A DNA stretch of 64,000 nt from Lachnocurva sp029100405 (GCA_046263755.1 JBJYZC010000009.1:56745-120744); one strand, 5' to 3'; counted from the first letter of the stretch, positions 53,472 through 62,166 are shown. A program made the numbers and translations. The notes: generated from the sequence alone by a model not told the origin.

Positions 53472-54743
53472 ATGCAACAGACGAAATACAAACATTGGGA
53501 GAAACTGGACAATACAGCCAATCTCTTCCCGGTCATTGCGGGAGAGCAGATGACCAATACCTATCGGATTTCCTGCGAACTCCGGGAGACGGTCGATCCG
53601 GACCTTCTTCAGAAGGCCCTGGACCGGGTGCTTCCTCGTTTCCCGGGTTTCAAACTCCGTCTTCATACCGGAGTTTTCTGGTATTATCTGGAAGAAAATA
53701 ACCATCCGGCGCCGCGTGTCCACGAAGAGGATACCTATCCCTGCCGGCTGATCCATCCCAATCAGAACAACCACTATCTCTTTCGAGTGACTTATTACAA
53801 GAAAAGGATCAATCTCGAAGTCTTCCATGCCATTGCAGACGGAATGGGCGGCACGACTTTCTTACGGGAATTGACTTATCAATATCTGCGCCTGGCTCAT
53901 CCGGACCTTGCGAAAGCACTCGGCGATGGTCTGTCGGATGAAACTTCCCTGAACCGGGAAGATTCCTTTCTTCGAAACTTCCGGAAATCCAGTCCTCCAA
54001 AATACAAGCTGGATAAGGCTTTGGAGATCACTGGCGAGAAGCTGCCCTACAATGGTTTCGGCGTGATGACGGGCTATCTGTCGGTCAGCCAGATCAAAAA
54101 GGTGGCAAAAGAGCGCTACCACACAACGATAAATGATTATATCGTCGCGGCTTTTATTTATGCGACTTATCGAAACTTCCCGGAGAAAGCCTATCAGCGG
54201 CCCATCCGGGTAGCGGTCCCGGTCAATCTCAGGCCTTACTTTCATTCCAATACGACGAAGAATTTCTTCGTCATGGTATCGGCTGAGTTCCGCCCCCAAA
54301 AGGAGGACTACAGTTTCGAGGAGATCGTCGAGCTGACCAAAGAAAGCCTTTCTGAGCAGATGACGCGGGAAAATCTGGAGGCGATTTTCTCCTTCAACGT
54401 GGCCAATCAGAAAATCCTCGTGGCCCGCGCTGTTCCTCTGCCCCTGAAAAATATCGCCATGAAGGCCTTTTATCAGAAGTCGGCGCATGCCAATACAACG
54501 ACGATCACAAATATAGGGCGTGTCACGGTCGAAGATGCCTATAAGCCCTATATTTCATCCTTCTTCTGTTTCTTACCCTTCTCGACCGGGCAAAATCTGA
54601 AGGCAGCCATTACATCCTACGAAGACAAGCTGGCCCTTGTCTTCTCATCAGCTCTGACCGACACTTCGATCGAGCGGGATGTCTTCCGCCAGCTGACCAA
54701 TGACGGCATTGATGTGGAAATAGAGACCAATGGGGTGTTTTAG
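53472..54743 (+). CDS. Condensation-fold acyltransferase-like protein (HxxxDG)
   Basis: A 423-residue protein of the chloramphenicol acetyltransferase/condensation superfamily, related to alcohol acetyltransferases and PapA-like proteins. The catalytic HxxxDG motif is HAIADG (His119, Asp123, Gly124) followed by MGG, and the second half contains VPVNLRPYF, close to the structural motif near the active-site tunnel in this fold. It should transfer an acyl group from CoA or a carrier to an alcohol or amine, but the substrate is unknown. It lies between the SDR and the zinc-ribbon membrane protein genes. Confidence 0.82.
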   Translation: MQQTKYKHWEKLDNTANLFPVIAGEQMTNTYRISCELRETVDPDLLQKALDRVLPRFPGFKLRLHTGVFWYYLEENNHPAPRVHEEDTYPCRLIHPNQNNHYLFRVTYYKKRINLEVFHAIADGMGGTTFLRELTYQYLRLAHPDLAKALGDGLSDETSLNREDSFLRNFRKSSPPKYKLDKALEITGEKLPYNGFGVMTGYLSVSQIKKVAKERYHTTINDYIVAAFIYATYRNFPEKAYQRPIRVAVPVNLRPYFHSNTTKNFFVMVSAEFRPQKEDYSFEEIVELTKESLSEQMTRENLEAIFSFNVANQKILVARAVPLPLKNIAMKAFYQKSAHANTTTITNIGRVTVEDAYKPYISSFFCFLPFSTGQNLKAAITSYEDKLALVFSSALTDTSIERDVFRQLTNDGIDVEIETNGVF

Positions 54744-54816
54744 GCAGGATTAGGGAAGGCCAAAGCCCAAGCAAATAATGATAGTAGTGAAGTTGAAAAG
54801 CAGGTAAGGGAAAACG

Positions 54817-55575
54817 ATGGGTTATTGCAAACAATGTAAGATTAAAATCTTAGATGGTACAGAACGCTGTCCTCTCTGTGGGAGTGTATTGTGTCGGGAC
54901 CGTGAGAAAGATGCCGGGGAGGATTACTGTGGTGACTTTCCGGAAACTGAGGATCTGATAAATAAGACAGGTGAGTTTTCCGAGTCAGAGCAATCCGGCA
55001 GCCTGACCTATCCGGATGTGACGTCTCATAAGAAGAAGCTGAATCTGACCGTTCGGATCGTCGGTTTCATCGCGGTGGCAGCTTCTCTGGTTTCTGTATT
55101 TTTGAATTACAATCTGAACGGAGGCATGAAAGGCTTCTACTGGAGCCTGATCGTAGTGGGCAGTCTGATCTATGCATTTTCCATCCTGCGTTTGATTGCC
55201 AATGACGCAGGTTATATCAAAAAAATGTTCAGCGGAACGATTGGGGCTGTCTGTCTGGTCGTCTGGATCGACCTTTTGACCGGCTTTCATCGCTGGTCTG
55301 TCAACTATGTCCTTCCGGGATCCATGCTCCTGGTGGATCTGGCTTTCATCGTCTTTATGATCATCAATCGGAAAAACTGGTCCGGCTATATGCTTTATCT
55401 GATCCTTATGATCGTGATCGCCCTGATCCCTCTGATTTTGATCCTGATCCATGTGGTTACCCGACCACTGGTATCGGAGATCGCGATCTTGTCAGCGATT
55501 CTGGTTTTCCTTGGAACTCTGATCCTTGGCGGAGCTGCAGCGCGGACGGAGATGCGGAGACGATTTTACTTCTGA
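54817..55575 (+). CDS. Zinc-ribbon membrane protein (DUF6320-like)
   Basis: A 252-residue protein with an N-terminal zinc ribbon (Cys4, Cys7, Cys18 and Cys21 in CKQC and CPLC), a polar linker to about residue 80, then about six hydrophobic helices ending in an Arg-rich tail. It resembles the family I recall as DUF6320, which is often next to alcohol acetyltransferase-like genes; that link is from memory. A role in anchoring or regulating the acyltransferase at the membrane is an inference. The gap to the previous gene is 73 bases. Confidence 0.8.
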   Translation: MGYCKQCKIKILDGTERCPLCGSVLCRDREKDAGEDYCGDFPETEDLINKTGEFSESEQSGSLTYPDVTSHKKKLNLTVRIVGFIAVAASLVSVFLNYNLNGGMKGFYWSLIVVGSLIYAFSILRLIANDAGYIKKMFSGTIGAVCLVVWIDLLTGFHRWSVNYVLPGSMLLVDLAFIVFMIINRKNWSGYMLYLILMIVIALIPLILILIHVVTRPLVSEIAILSAILVFLGTLILGGAAARTEMRRRFYF

Positions 55576-55663
55576 TTGTGTAAACGAGAATTTCCATCTG
55601 CCCGGAATTTCGAACTTTGCCAGGATGTCCGGCGGATCCGCCTTTTGTCATTCAATTCTGCAC

Positions 55664-56890
55664 TCAGCCCAGTAAATGCTCGACCGGCAGATAATCCGGC
55701 AGGCCATCCTTGTAACGGACCCCGGGGTCGCCCTGAATCAAGGGCAGGAGATAGGAAAGCATCTCATCCGTTACATCATTGCCCTCATCATTGATCCAGG
55801 ACCTGGGCACCGGCTTGACCTGATTTGCAATCTCGTGGACCGGGCAGGAAGAATAGCTTACCTCATAGGGCTGGTCTGCATTTCTTGTCAAGATCGCCAT
55901 GACCCCGGTCTGACCATCCAAAGCATAATGGAAAGCCTTTTGGCCCAGCTCCTCGGCCTCCTGTAAGTCCCTGCCGGAAGCCAGATGCATGGCGGCACGC
56001 TGGAGGACATTGATCTCGATCGAACGAACCTTGACCTTAAGGGCCTCCTTCATTAGATGCTCCAGCGCTTTTCCGGCCCCGCTCAGATGATTGTGACCGA
56101 AGATGTCGCTTCCCTGGTCCGCCGTGCTGATATAATTCCCGTCCTTGTCCCGGATCCCCTCGGAGATCGCGAGAACGACGGTGTCCTTCTTCTCGAGAAG
56201 GGCCCGGGTATCGCGGATACATTTGTCGAGATCGAAGGGCACTTCGGGCAGATAAATGTAGTCCGGTGCCGGGGAAGCCTCTGTTCTTGCCAAAGCAGAC
56301 GCAGCAGTAAGCCAGCCGGCATCCCGCCCCATGATTTCAATGATTGTTACACTTTTTATGGCATAAATGTAGGCATCCATTGCAACTTCGCGAACGGATG
56401 CGGCTACATAACGGGCAGCAGAACCGAAGCCCGGGGTATGATCGATTTTGACAAGGTCGTTATCAATAGTTTTCGGGATACCGACCACCCGGATAGGGAT
56501 CTCGTGTTTCTTCGCATAGGCGGATAACTTATCGACGGTATCCATGGAATCATTGCCGCCGATATAGAAGAAACTTTCGACCTCCATTTGATTCAAAATA
56601 GAAAAGATTTTTTCATAAATGGTATCTGCACTTTGGTCCGTCGGGATTTTATAGCGGCAGGAACCCAGATACATAGCGGGTGTATGGATGAGACGCTCGA
56701 TAAAATCCGGTATGGTCTTCATTTGATCCGTAAGATCACAGAAATTCTCGTTTAAGACACCGAGAATTCCATTGACAGCACCGTAGACTTTGGTATAAGC
56801 TTTTGACTCCTGATTGGCCCGAAGAAGGCCGGCCAGAGAGGCGTTGATCGCTACGGTAGGACCGCCGGACTGCGCAACCATACAATTCAT
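55664..56890 (-). CDS. pfp: 6-phosphofructokinase, probably PPi-dependent
   Basis: A 408-residue PFK-family glycolytic enzyme. It shows AQSGGPTVAINASLAG, YIGGNDSMDTV, the PKTIDND motif with Lys where ATP enzymes have Gly, and IEIMGRDAGWLTAASAL. Asp at the second position after GG together with PKTIDND is the known mark of pyrophosphate use; the first position is Asn instead of the usual Asp. PPi-dependent operation would save ATP in fermentation and consume PPi from reactions such as PaaK. The start has AGGAAGG upstream, and the promoter is covered by an inverted repeat. Confidence 0.92.
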   Translation of the reverse strand: MNCMVAQSGGPTVAINASLAGLLRANQESKAYTKVYGAVNGILGVLNENFCDLTDQMKTIPDFIERLIHTPAMYLGSCRYKIPTDQSADTIYEKIFSILNQMEVESFFYIGGNDSMDTVDKLSAYAKKHEIPIRVVGIPKTIDNDLVKIDHTPGFGSAARYVAASVREVAMDAYIYAIKSVTIIEIMGRDAGWLTAASALARTEASPAPDYIYLPEVPFDLDKCIRDTRALLEKKDTVVLAISEGIRDKDGNYISTADQGSDIFGHNHLSGAGKALEHLMKEALKVKVRSIEINVLQRAAMHLASGRDLQEAEELGQKAFHYALDGQTGVMAILTRNADQPYEVSYSSCPVHEIANQVKPVPRSWINDEGNDVTDEMLSYLLPLIQGDPGVRYKDGLPDYLPVEHLLG

Positions 56891-56907
56891 ATTAAAATCC
56901 TTCCTGT

Positions 56908-56952
56908 TTCAAAATAAAGCATTTCAAAATAAAGCTTTTCAAAATAAAGCAC
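56908..56952. repeat. Three 15-base tandem repeats in the pfp leader
   Basis: TTCAAAATAAAGCAT and two near-identical copies run head to tail between the pfp promoter and its ribosome site, on the minus strand. They lengthen the untranslated leader in 15-base steps. Confidence 0.85.
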
Positions 56953-56961
56953 CAACTCCAA

Positions 56962-56990
56962 ATTGTAAGACAAAGTTGTACAGAATACAA
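56962..56990 (-). promoter_or_regulatory. pfp promoter
   Basis: On the minus strand TTGTAT (56985-56990), a 17-base spacer and TACAAT (56962-56967) give a sigma-A type promoter, about 70 bases before the pfp start. Confidence 0.7.
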
Positions 56991-56995
56991 CTTTG
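56971..56995. promoter_or_regulatory. Perfect inverted repeat over the pfp promoter
   Basis: CAAAGTTGTA (56971-56980) and TACAACTTTG (56986-56995) are exact complements separated by 5 bases. The element covers the -35 box and most of the spacer of the pfp promoter, so it has the size and place of an operator for a dimeric repressor. No T-run follows on either strand. The regulator is not identifiable here. Confidence 0.75.
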
Positions 56996-57024
56996 CAGTG
57001 AAGAAAATGTTAAAAAATAAAGCC

Positions 57025-57136
57025 TGCCCAGAAGATTGCCGGCCCAGAAGACTGCCTGCCCAGAAGATTGCCTGCCCAGAAGATTGCCTGCCCAGAAGAT
57101 TGCCTGCCCAGAAGATTGCCTGCCCAGAAGATTGCC
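57025..57136. repeat. Seven-copy 16-base tandem repeat
   Basis: Seven head-to-tail copies of TGCCCAGAAGATTGCC (the second with three changes) plus a partial unit lie between the divergent pfp and 57.2-kb promoters. Sixteen is not a multiple of three, and small frames through it are repetitive in every register, so it is non-coding. It ends 20 bases before the -35 box of the plus-strand promoter. No spacers are present, so it is not a CRISPR array. Confidence 0.95.
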
Positions 57137-57156
57137 TGCGCCTCCTCTTATCATTA

Positions 57157-57185
57157 TTGACTGTGCTTTCCAGGTTTCCTATAAT
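57157..57185 (+). promoter_or_regulatory. Promoter of the membrane repeat protein gene
   Basis: TTGACT (57157-57162), a 17-base spacer and TATAAT (57180-57185), very close to consensus, about 50 bases before the ATG at 57237. Confidence 0.85.
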
Positions 57186-57236
57186 TGATTCTGTATATAG
57201 AAGTGTTTTTTTGCTTCGCTGAAAGGATGTAAAACA

Positions 57237-59072
57237 ATGATGAAATCGATCAGGAACAGATCCCTGAAAATATTTACACTAGTCATTTTGATGCTTTCGA
57301 TTTTATTTTCTATGATGCCTGCAATGAGTGCCCACGCCGTACAGGGAAAGACCGGCATCTATTTTTCCAGTAATTCGGTCAAGGTGGGCGACAGCGTGAC
57401 AGTCACAGTTACCGGTACTGCAATCGACCAGATCCGGGTCACCTACACGGCCGGTCTTCTGAATCTTACCGGCTGCAGCGCTCCCGGCTATACTGCATCC
57501 GGCTCAACGATCTCTTTTCTGGGAAATAAAGCCGTTCTTACCTTTTCAGCACAAAAAGCAGGTTCCGCGGAAATCGTCGTCCGGGCAAATGTTTCCACAG
57601 GTTCCAGTGCTTTGATGAATATCTCGGATCCTGCTGCCCAGTCTCAGCCGACCGAGCAGAAGGCCGAGACAAATGCTGCAACGACCAACGGCTCTGACCA
57701 GCAGGGGAGTAACCAAACGGCAGAGCCTGCCAATGGATCCGACCAAAATGGAAGTAACCAAACGACAAGTCCTGCCAATGGAACGGATCAGAATAGCCAG
57801 AATGGACAGACGGAAGACCCCAAGCAGTCAACAACAAGTGACGGGGCGACTACGACTCAGAAAGCCGGTAATGAGAGTGATTCCGATGAGAAGGCAGCAC
57901 CTGAAAAAAAGACTGGCATTATGGAGACGATCCAGAACGCTCTCTCTGCTTTGAAGGATAAGATTGCAAATATAGACCCGAATACCAAACTCCGGATCCT
58001 TCTGGTCGCTGGTGCAGTTGTTGTGATTCTTCTGATTCTTTGCATTCTTTCTATGTTCCGTCACAGAAAAGAAGACCGTGAGTCAGATCCCTTCGACGAT
58101 GATTTCAGAATGGATGATGAGGATCCTGGGGAAGAAAGCGAACCGGCCGGCGGAAAGATGGATACAGAGTCTGGAGAAACAGAGCCTGGAGAAACAAAGA
58201 CTGGAGAAACCAATCCAAAAGAAACCAAGCCAAGAGAGACCAGGCCAAAAGAAACCAAGCCAAGAGAAACCAAGCCAAGAGAAACCAAGTCAAGAGAAAC
58301 CGAACCTAAAGCAGCAGAACCAAGAGAAACAGGATCAAGAGAAACAGAATCTAAAGAAACAAAGTCTGGAGATACCAAGCCTGCAAGCGATGCGAACAGT
58401 GTGAAAGAATCCTCCTACCGCACCATCTCTGGTATGGAATTAGATGATCATCTGGATGATGAACTGGAAGAGGAAGAATATGCAGATATTTCTTCTGAAG
58501 CAGAGCCGTCAGAACCAGTAGAGCCTGCAGAGTCAGCTGAAGCAACAGAGCCTGCAGAGCCGGCAGAACCAACGGAAGCAACCGAGCCGGCAAAGCCGAC
58601 AGAGCCAGCCGAAGCAACAGAGCCAGACGAAGCAACCGAGCCTGCAGCACCGGCAGAATCAACCGAAGCAACAGAGCCGGCAGAGCCAACAGAGCCAACA
58701 GAAGCAACCGAGCCAGCCGAAACAACAGAGCCGGCAGAGTCTGAAGCGCTGGCAGAGCCAACTGAAGCAACAGAGCCAGACGAATCAACAGAGCCAGACG
58801 AATCAACCGAGCCGGCCGAAGCAACAGAGCCGGCACCACTGCAATTGGAAGCAGAAGATGAAGAAGATCATACAGATCCTTCCCAGAACTCCACAGGTAG
58901 CAGGAGATCCTTCTTCCATCGAAAGAAGGACCTGGACATCTGGGAAGATGATGACCAGACTCCTGCCGATCCGATCCGCCCGGTCAATCACGAGAAAATG
59001 ATTGAAAATGCCCGGAAACGTAAGAAGAAACTCGGCGGAGACAATGACTTTATGGATCTGAATGATTTCTGA
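57237..59072 (+). CDS. Membrane-anchored low-complexity repeat protein
   Basis: A 611-residue protein I do not recognise. A Sec signal (about 1-35, ending SAHA) is followed by a beta-rich domain (about 36-130, KTGIYFSSNSVKVGDSVTVTVTG) resembling cohesin-like or bacterial Ig-like folds. Next come a Ser/Thr/Asn/Gln linker with GSDQxGSNQT repeats (about 135-225), one transmembrane helix (about 251-273), and a 340-residue tail. The tail has KETKPRE-type repeats (about 316-381) and then an acidic TEPAEPTEA-type repeat (about 421-538). With a cleaved signal, the repeats would be cytoplasmic. AAAGGATG precedes the start. clpC follows after 35 bases. Confidence 0.85.
   Translation: MMKSIRNRSLKIFTLVILMLSILFSMMPAMSAHAVQGKTGIYFSSNSVKVGDSVTVTVTGTAIDQIRVTYTAGLLNLTGCSAPGYTASGSTISFLGNKAVLTFSAQKAGSAEIVVRANVSTGSSALMNISDPAAQSQPTEQKAETNAATTNGSDQQGSNQTAEPANGSDQNGSNQTTSPANGTDQNSQNGQTEDPKQSTTSDGATTTQKAGNESDSDEKAAPEKKTGIMETIQNALSALKDKIANIDPNTKLRILLVAGAVVVILLILCILSMFRHRKEDRESDPFDDDFRMDDEDPGEESEPAGGKMDTESGETEPGETKTGETNPKETKPRETRPKETKPRETKPRETKSRETEPKAAEPRETGSRETESKETKSGDTKPASDANSVKESSYRTISGMELDDHLDDELEEEEYADISSEAEPSEPVEPAESAEATEPAEPAEPTEATEPAKPTEPAEATEPDEATEPAAPAESTEATEPAEPTEPTEATEPAETTEPAESEALAEPTEATEPDESTEPDESTEPAEATEPAPLQLEAEDEEDHTDPSQNSTGSRRSFFHRKKDLDIWEDDDQTPADPIRPVNHEKMIENARKRKKKLGGDNDFMDLNDF
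58183..58373 (+). repeat. Coding repeat of the KETKPRE type
   Basis: Short purine-rich units close to GAAACCAAGCCAAGA (15 bases, five codons) are repeated about a dozen times with variation, encoding the basic-acidic first half of the tail in the 57.2-kb protein. Confidence 0.85.
58499..58835 (+). repeat. Coding repeat of the TEPAEP type
   Basis: Many degenerate units built on GCAACAGAGCCGGCAGAGCC encode Ala-Thr-Glu-Pro and Ala-Glu-Pro tracts. The units vary in third-codon positions and in length but keep frame, as expected for repeats under protein-level selection. Confidence 0.88.
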
Positions 59073-59107
59073 TCATAAAACGTTCAATAGATAACAAGGT
59101 GACAAGA

Positions 59108-61609
59108 ATGGAATTTACCGAATCAGCCAGACGAGCCATCAGCTACGCCAGGCGAATAGCCAGGAAAATGAATCAGAACTTTGTGGGGACCGAGCACCTT
59201 CTGATCGGCCTTCTGCAGGAGAAAGACTCCATTGCAGCACACGTTCTGTCCAATGCCAATATAACCAAAGAAGACATCACAAACCTGATCTCGAGCCTGA
59301 TCGCTCCCGAAGGCGACACCGCCGTCATGGAACGGGACGGCTATACAGCCAAGATGGAGATGGTCCTCGAGCGGGCAGAGATGGAAGCCCAGATGAGTCA
59401 TGCCGACGAGATCGGGACCGAGCACTTACTCCTTGCCCTTCTTAGGATCAAGGACTCCGCAGGAACCAGGCTCCTTACCGCTATGGATGTAAACCGGAAG
59501 AAGATGTTCCAGGAGACCCTGGAAGCCATGGGCGCATCCGCCGAGATCTACCGGGAAGAGGCCTCCCGCAGGAGGATGGAAGACGAGAGCGGCGATCCCA
59601 CACCGACCTTGGACCAATATGCCAGAGATCTGACCGAACTTGCGGCAGAGGGACGACTGGATCCCATCATCGGAAGACAAGAAGAGATCTCCCGTGTCAT
59701 TCAGATCCTTTCCCGCCGTGGCAAAAATAACCCATGCCTGATCGGTGAGCCCGGCGTCGGGAAAACTGCAATTGTAGAAGGTCTTGCCGAGCGGATCGTA
59801 AATGGAGACGTACCGGATACAGTGGCAGAAAAACGTCTTCTTTCCCTGGATCTCGCCGGTCTTGTCGCCGGAAGCAAATACAGAGGCGAGTTTGAAGAGC
59901 GGATCAAAAAGGTCATAAACGAAGTCATGGCGGATGGTCATGTCATCCTATTTATCGATGAACTTCATACCCTGATCGGCGCCGGAGGTTCCGAGGGCGC
60001 ACTGGATGCTTCGAATATCTTAAAACCGGCTCTGGCTCGAGGAGAGATCCAGGTGATTGGCGCAACCACGATTGATGAATACAGAAAGCGGGTAGAGAAA
60101 GATGCGGCCCTGGCCCGACGTTTCCAATCCGTTATGGTGGAAGAACCTTCGGAAGAGGATACGATTAAAATCCTCCAGGGGATCAAGCCGCTCTACGAGG
60201 ATCACCATCAGGTGACAATCACTGAGGAAGCCATTGAAGCAGCAGTTCATCTGTCCAAGCGCTATATTTCCGACCGTTTCCTTCCGGACAAAGCCATCGA
60301 TCTCATGGATGAAGCTGCGGCAGGTCTTCGTTTACGGGCCCTTCCTTCCGGAGAAAATCTGGCAGAAAAGACCCGGGAACTGCGTATGGCTGAGGAAGAA
60401 CTCTTAAATGCTTTGAAGAATGAAAGCAGCATGGACAAGGCAATCGAGATCCGTGCCCGCGAAAAGAGACTGCAGGAAGAAGTCGAGAAAGCAGAACGGC
60501 GGATCAGCCGCAGAAGAAATGGGAAGAAACTGACACTTACGGCCAATGAGGTTTCTGCCGTTGTCTCCCAATGGACCCATATCCCGGTGACCAAGCTGAA
60601 CGAGACCGAAGCAAGCCGTCTTCGGAACTTGGAGAAGACCCTTCACAAGAGAGTCATTGGCCAGGAAGAAGCGGTCAATGCAGTCTCCCGCGCAGTGCGG
60701 AGAGGCCGTGTAGGCTTGAAAGAACCCAACCGGCCCATCGGATCCTTCCTTTTCTTAGGCCCGACCGGTGTCGGAAAGACAGAGATCTCCAAGGCCCTGG
60801 CAGAGGCTGTTTTCGGAAGCGAAGAAGCCATGATCCGCGTCGATATGTCCGAATATATGGATAAAACCAGTGTCAACAAGCTGATCGGTTCCGCACCCGG
60901 CTATGTCGGCTACGAAGAGGGCGGTCAGCTCAGTGAGAAGGTCCGCCGCCATCCCTATTCGGTGGTTCTTTTCGATGAGATCGAAAAAGCCCATCCCGAT
61001 GTCTTCAATGTCCTCCTCCAGGTCTTAGATGATGGAAGGATCACCGATTCCCAGGGCAGACGGGTCGATTTCAAGAATACGATCATCATCATGACCAGTA
61101 ATGCCGGTGCTCAGGAGATCGTGGAGCCCAAGCACCTGGGCTTTGGCGGTACAGACTCTGAAAAGGAAAACTATGAGCTCATGAAGTCGAATGTCATGAC
61201 AGAAGTCCGCCGGATCTTCCGTCCGGAATTCTTAAACCGGATCGATGAGACCATTGTTTTCCGTATGCTGACCAAGGCGGATCTGTCGAAGATCGTCCGC
61301 CTTCTGACATCGTCTCTGGAAAAACGTGTCAAAGAAAGCCTTGATATCAGCCTCCGCATTCAGCCTGCTGTAAACGACTACATCGTCGACAAGTCCTATA
61401 ATCCGAAATACGGCGCCCGTCCCCTTCGCCGGCAGATCCAGACCGACATCGAGGACCGCCTTTCGGACGAGATCCTCTCTGGAAATATAGGCCGAGGCGA
61501 TCGTGTCACAATAAATATAAAGGACAAAGAACTGACCTTTAAGAAGACAGGCTCCGTTAGGAAAGAAAAGACAACCGAAAAGAAAACCGATAAAACCGAT
61601 AAGAAATGA
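59108..61609 (+). CDS. clpC: ATP-dependent Clp protease ATPase subunit ClpC
   Basis: An 833-residue Hsp100 unfoldase that feeds ClpP. Two N-terminal Clp_N repeats (FVGTEHLLIGLLQEKDS and IGTEHLLLALLRIKDS) precede AAA domain 1 (GEPGVGKTAIVEG, FIDELHTLIGAGG) and AAA domain 2 (GPTGVGKTEISKALAE, LFDEIEKAHPDV). The middle insert (about 405-480) is short, as in ClpC rather than ClpB. ATG 59108 has AAGGTGA 5 bases upstream. The usual partners ctsR, mcsA and mcsB are not upstream and I see no CtsR box, so the control is different. Confidence 0.95.
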   Translation: MEFTESARRAISYARRIARKMNQNFVGTEHLLIGLLQEKDSIAAHVLSNANITKEDITNLISSLIAPEGDTAVMERDGYTAKMEMVLERAEMEAQMSHADEIGTEHLLLALLRIKDSAGTRLLTAMDVNRKKMFQETLEAMGASAEIYREEASRRRMEDESGDPTPTLDQYARDLTELAAEGRLDPIIGRQEEISRVIQILSRRGKNNPCLIGEPGVGKTAIVEGLAERIVNGDVPDTVAEKRLLSLDLAGLVAGSKYRGEFEERIKKVINEVMADGHVILFIDELHTLIGAGGSEGALDASNILKPALARGEIQVIGATTIDEYRKRVEKDAALARRFQSVMVEEPSEEDTIKILQGIKPLYEDHHQVTITEEAIEAAVHLSKRYISDRFLPDKAIDLMDEAAAGLRLRALPSGENLAEKTRELRMAEEELLNALKNESSMDKAIEIRAREKRLQEEVEKAERRISRRRNGKKLTLTANEVSAVVSQWTHIPVTKLNETEASRLRNLEKTLHKRVIGQEEAVNAVSRAVRRGRVGLKEPNRPIGSFLFLGPTGVGKTEISKALAEAVFGSEEAMIRVDMSEYMDKTSVNKLIGSAPGYVGYEEGGQLSEKVRRHPYSVVLFDEIEKAHPDVFNVLLQVLDDGRITDSQGRRVDFKNTIIIMTSNAGAQEIVEPKHLGFGGTDSEKENYELMKSNVMTEVRRIFRPEFLNRIDETIVFRMLTKADLSKIVRLLTSSLEKRVKESLDISLRIQPAVNDYIVDKSYNPKYGARPLRRQIQTDIEDRLSDEILSGNIGRGDRVTINIKDKELTFKKTGSVRKEKTTEKKTDKTDKK

Positions 61610-61752
61610 GAGGGAAAGCAAAGCCTTTTTTCCATGAAATCTTCATCGGATTAGGTCTAGTTCCCTTTTTGTTTTAGTATTATAATCAGGTAAAGAGAAA
61701 GTAAAATCTCCGACCAGGAGAGGTAAAAAAAGTTACGAGAGGAGTTTAGAAA

Positions 61753-62166
61753 ATGGCTGTCATCGATGAACTGATCCGTGAAGAAGCAGATGGAACATTG
61801 AGCTTTGGAAATTATCAGCTCCCGGAGAAGAAGAAAAAGGGCGATTTTATGCATCAGGGTGCTTCTTATAAGGTAAAAACCTTTAAGGAGATTACAAAAC
61901 TGGAGAAGAACGAGAACTTCGTTTATGAATCTGTTCCGGGAACGACCGTAAACCATCTGGCCATCTCAGACGATAAGGCAACATTTTCTGTAGAAGGTCC
62001 GGAAGATGCACAGATCACTCTGGGAATGGAAGCAGAGAAGGACTACGATATCACAGTCAACGGAAAGGATGCAGGAACCATGAAGACCAACCTCGGCGGC
62101 AAGCTGAGCTTCGGTGTAGAGCTGGACGGTAAGAATGCGGTTTCTGTTTCTGTAACTGCCAGGTAA
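61753..62166 (+). CDS. Conserved small protein of unknown function between clpC and radA
   Basis: A 137-residue soluble protein beginning MAVIDELIREEADGTLSFGNYQLPEKKKK, with FKEITKLEKNENFVYESVPGTTV and a C-terminal beta-rich part (ITLGMEAEKDYDITVNGKDAGTMKTNLGGKLSFGVELDG). I recall similar short proteins in Lachnospiraceae under the label endosialidase, but nothing in the sequence supports that activity; function is unknown. AGAGGAG precedes the ATG by 10 bases. A TATAAT at 61681 may be part of its promoter. Confidence 0.83.
   Translation: MAVIDELIREEADGTLSFGNYQLPEKKKKGDFMHQGASYKVKTFKEITKLEKNENFVYESVPGTTVNHLAISDDKATFSVEGPEDAQITLGMEAEKDYDITVNGKDAGTMKTNLGGKLSFGVELDGKNAVSVSVTAR

Noticed and set aside
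55631..55646. Hairpin GGCGGATCCGCC with TTTT between the zinc-ribbon gene and pfp
   Set aside because: The stem is only four pairs if a loop is allowed, too weak to call a terminator with confidence, though its place between convergent genes is suitable.
57025..57136. Possible CRISPR array
   Set aside because: Units are 16 bases and directly adjacent with no spacers, and no cas gene is present.
56939..57222. Small frames on both strands through the 16-base repeat
   Set aside because: The repeat unit is not a multiple of three, so all frames become repetitive peptides of period 16. Two promoters flank the array; it is intergenic.
59073..59107. CtsR operator before clpC
   Set aside because: No tandem GGTCAAA-type heptads were found in the gap or just upstream.
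61753..62166. Endosialidase function for the 137-residue protein
   Set aside because: The recalled database label is not supported: the protein is far too short for a sialidase propeller and shows no Asp-box or catalytic motif.
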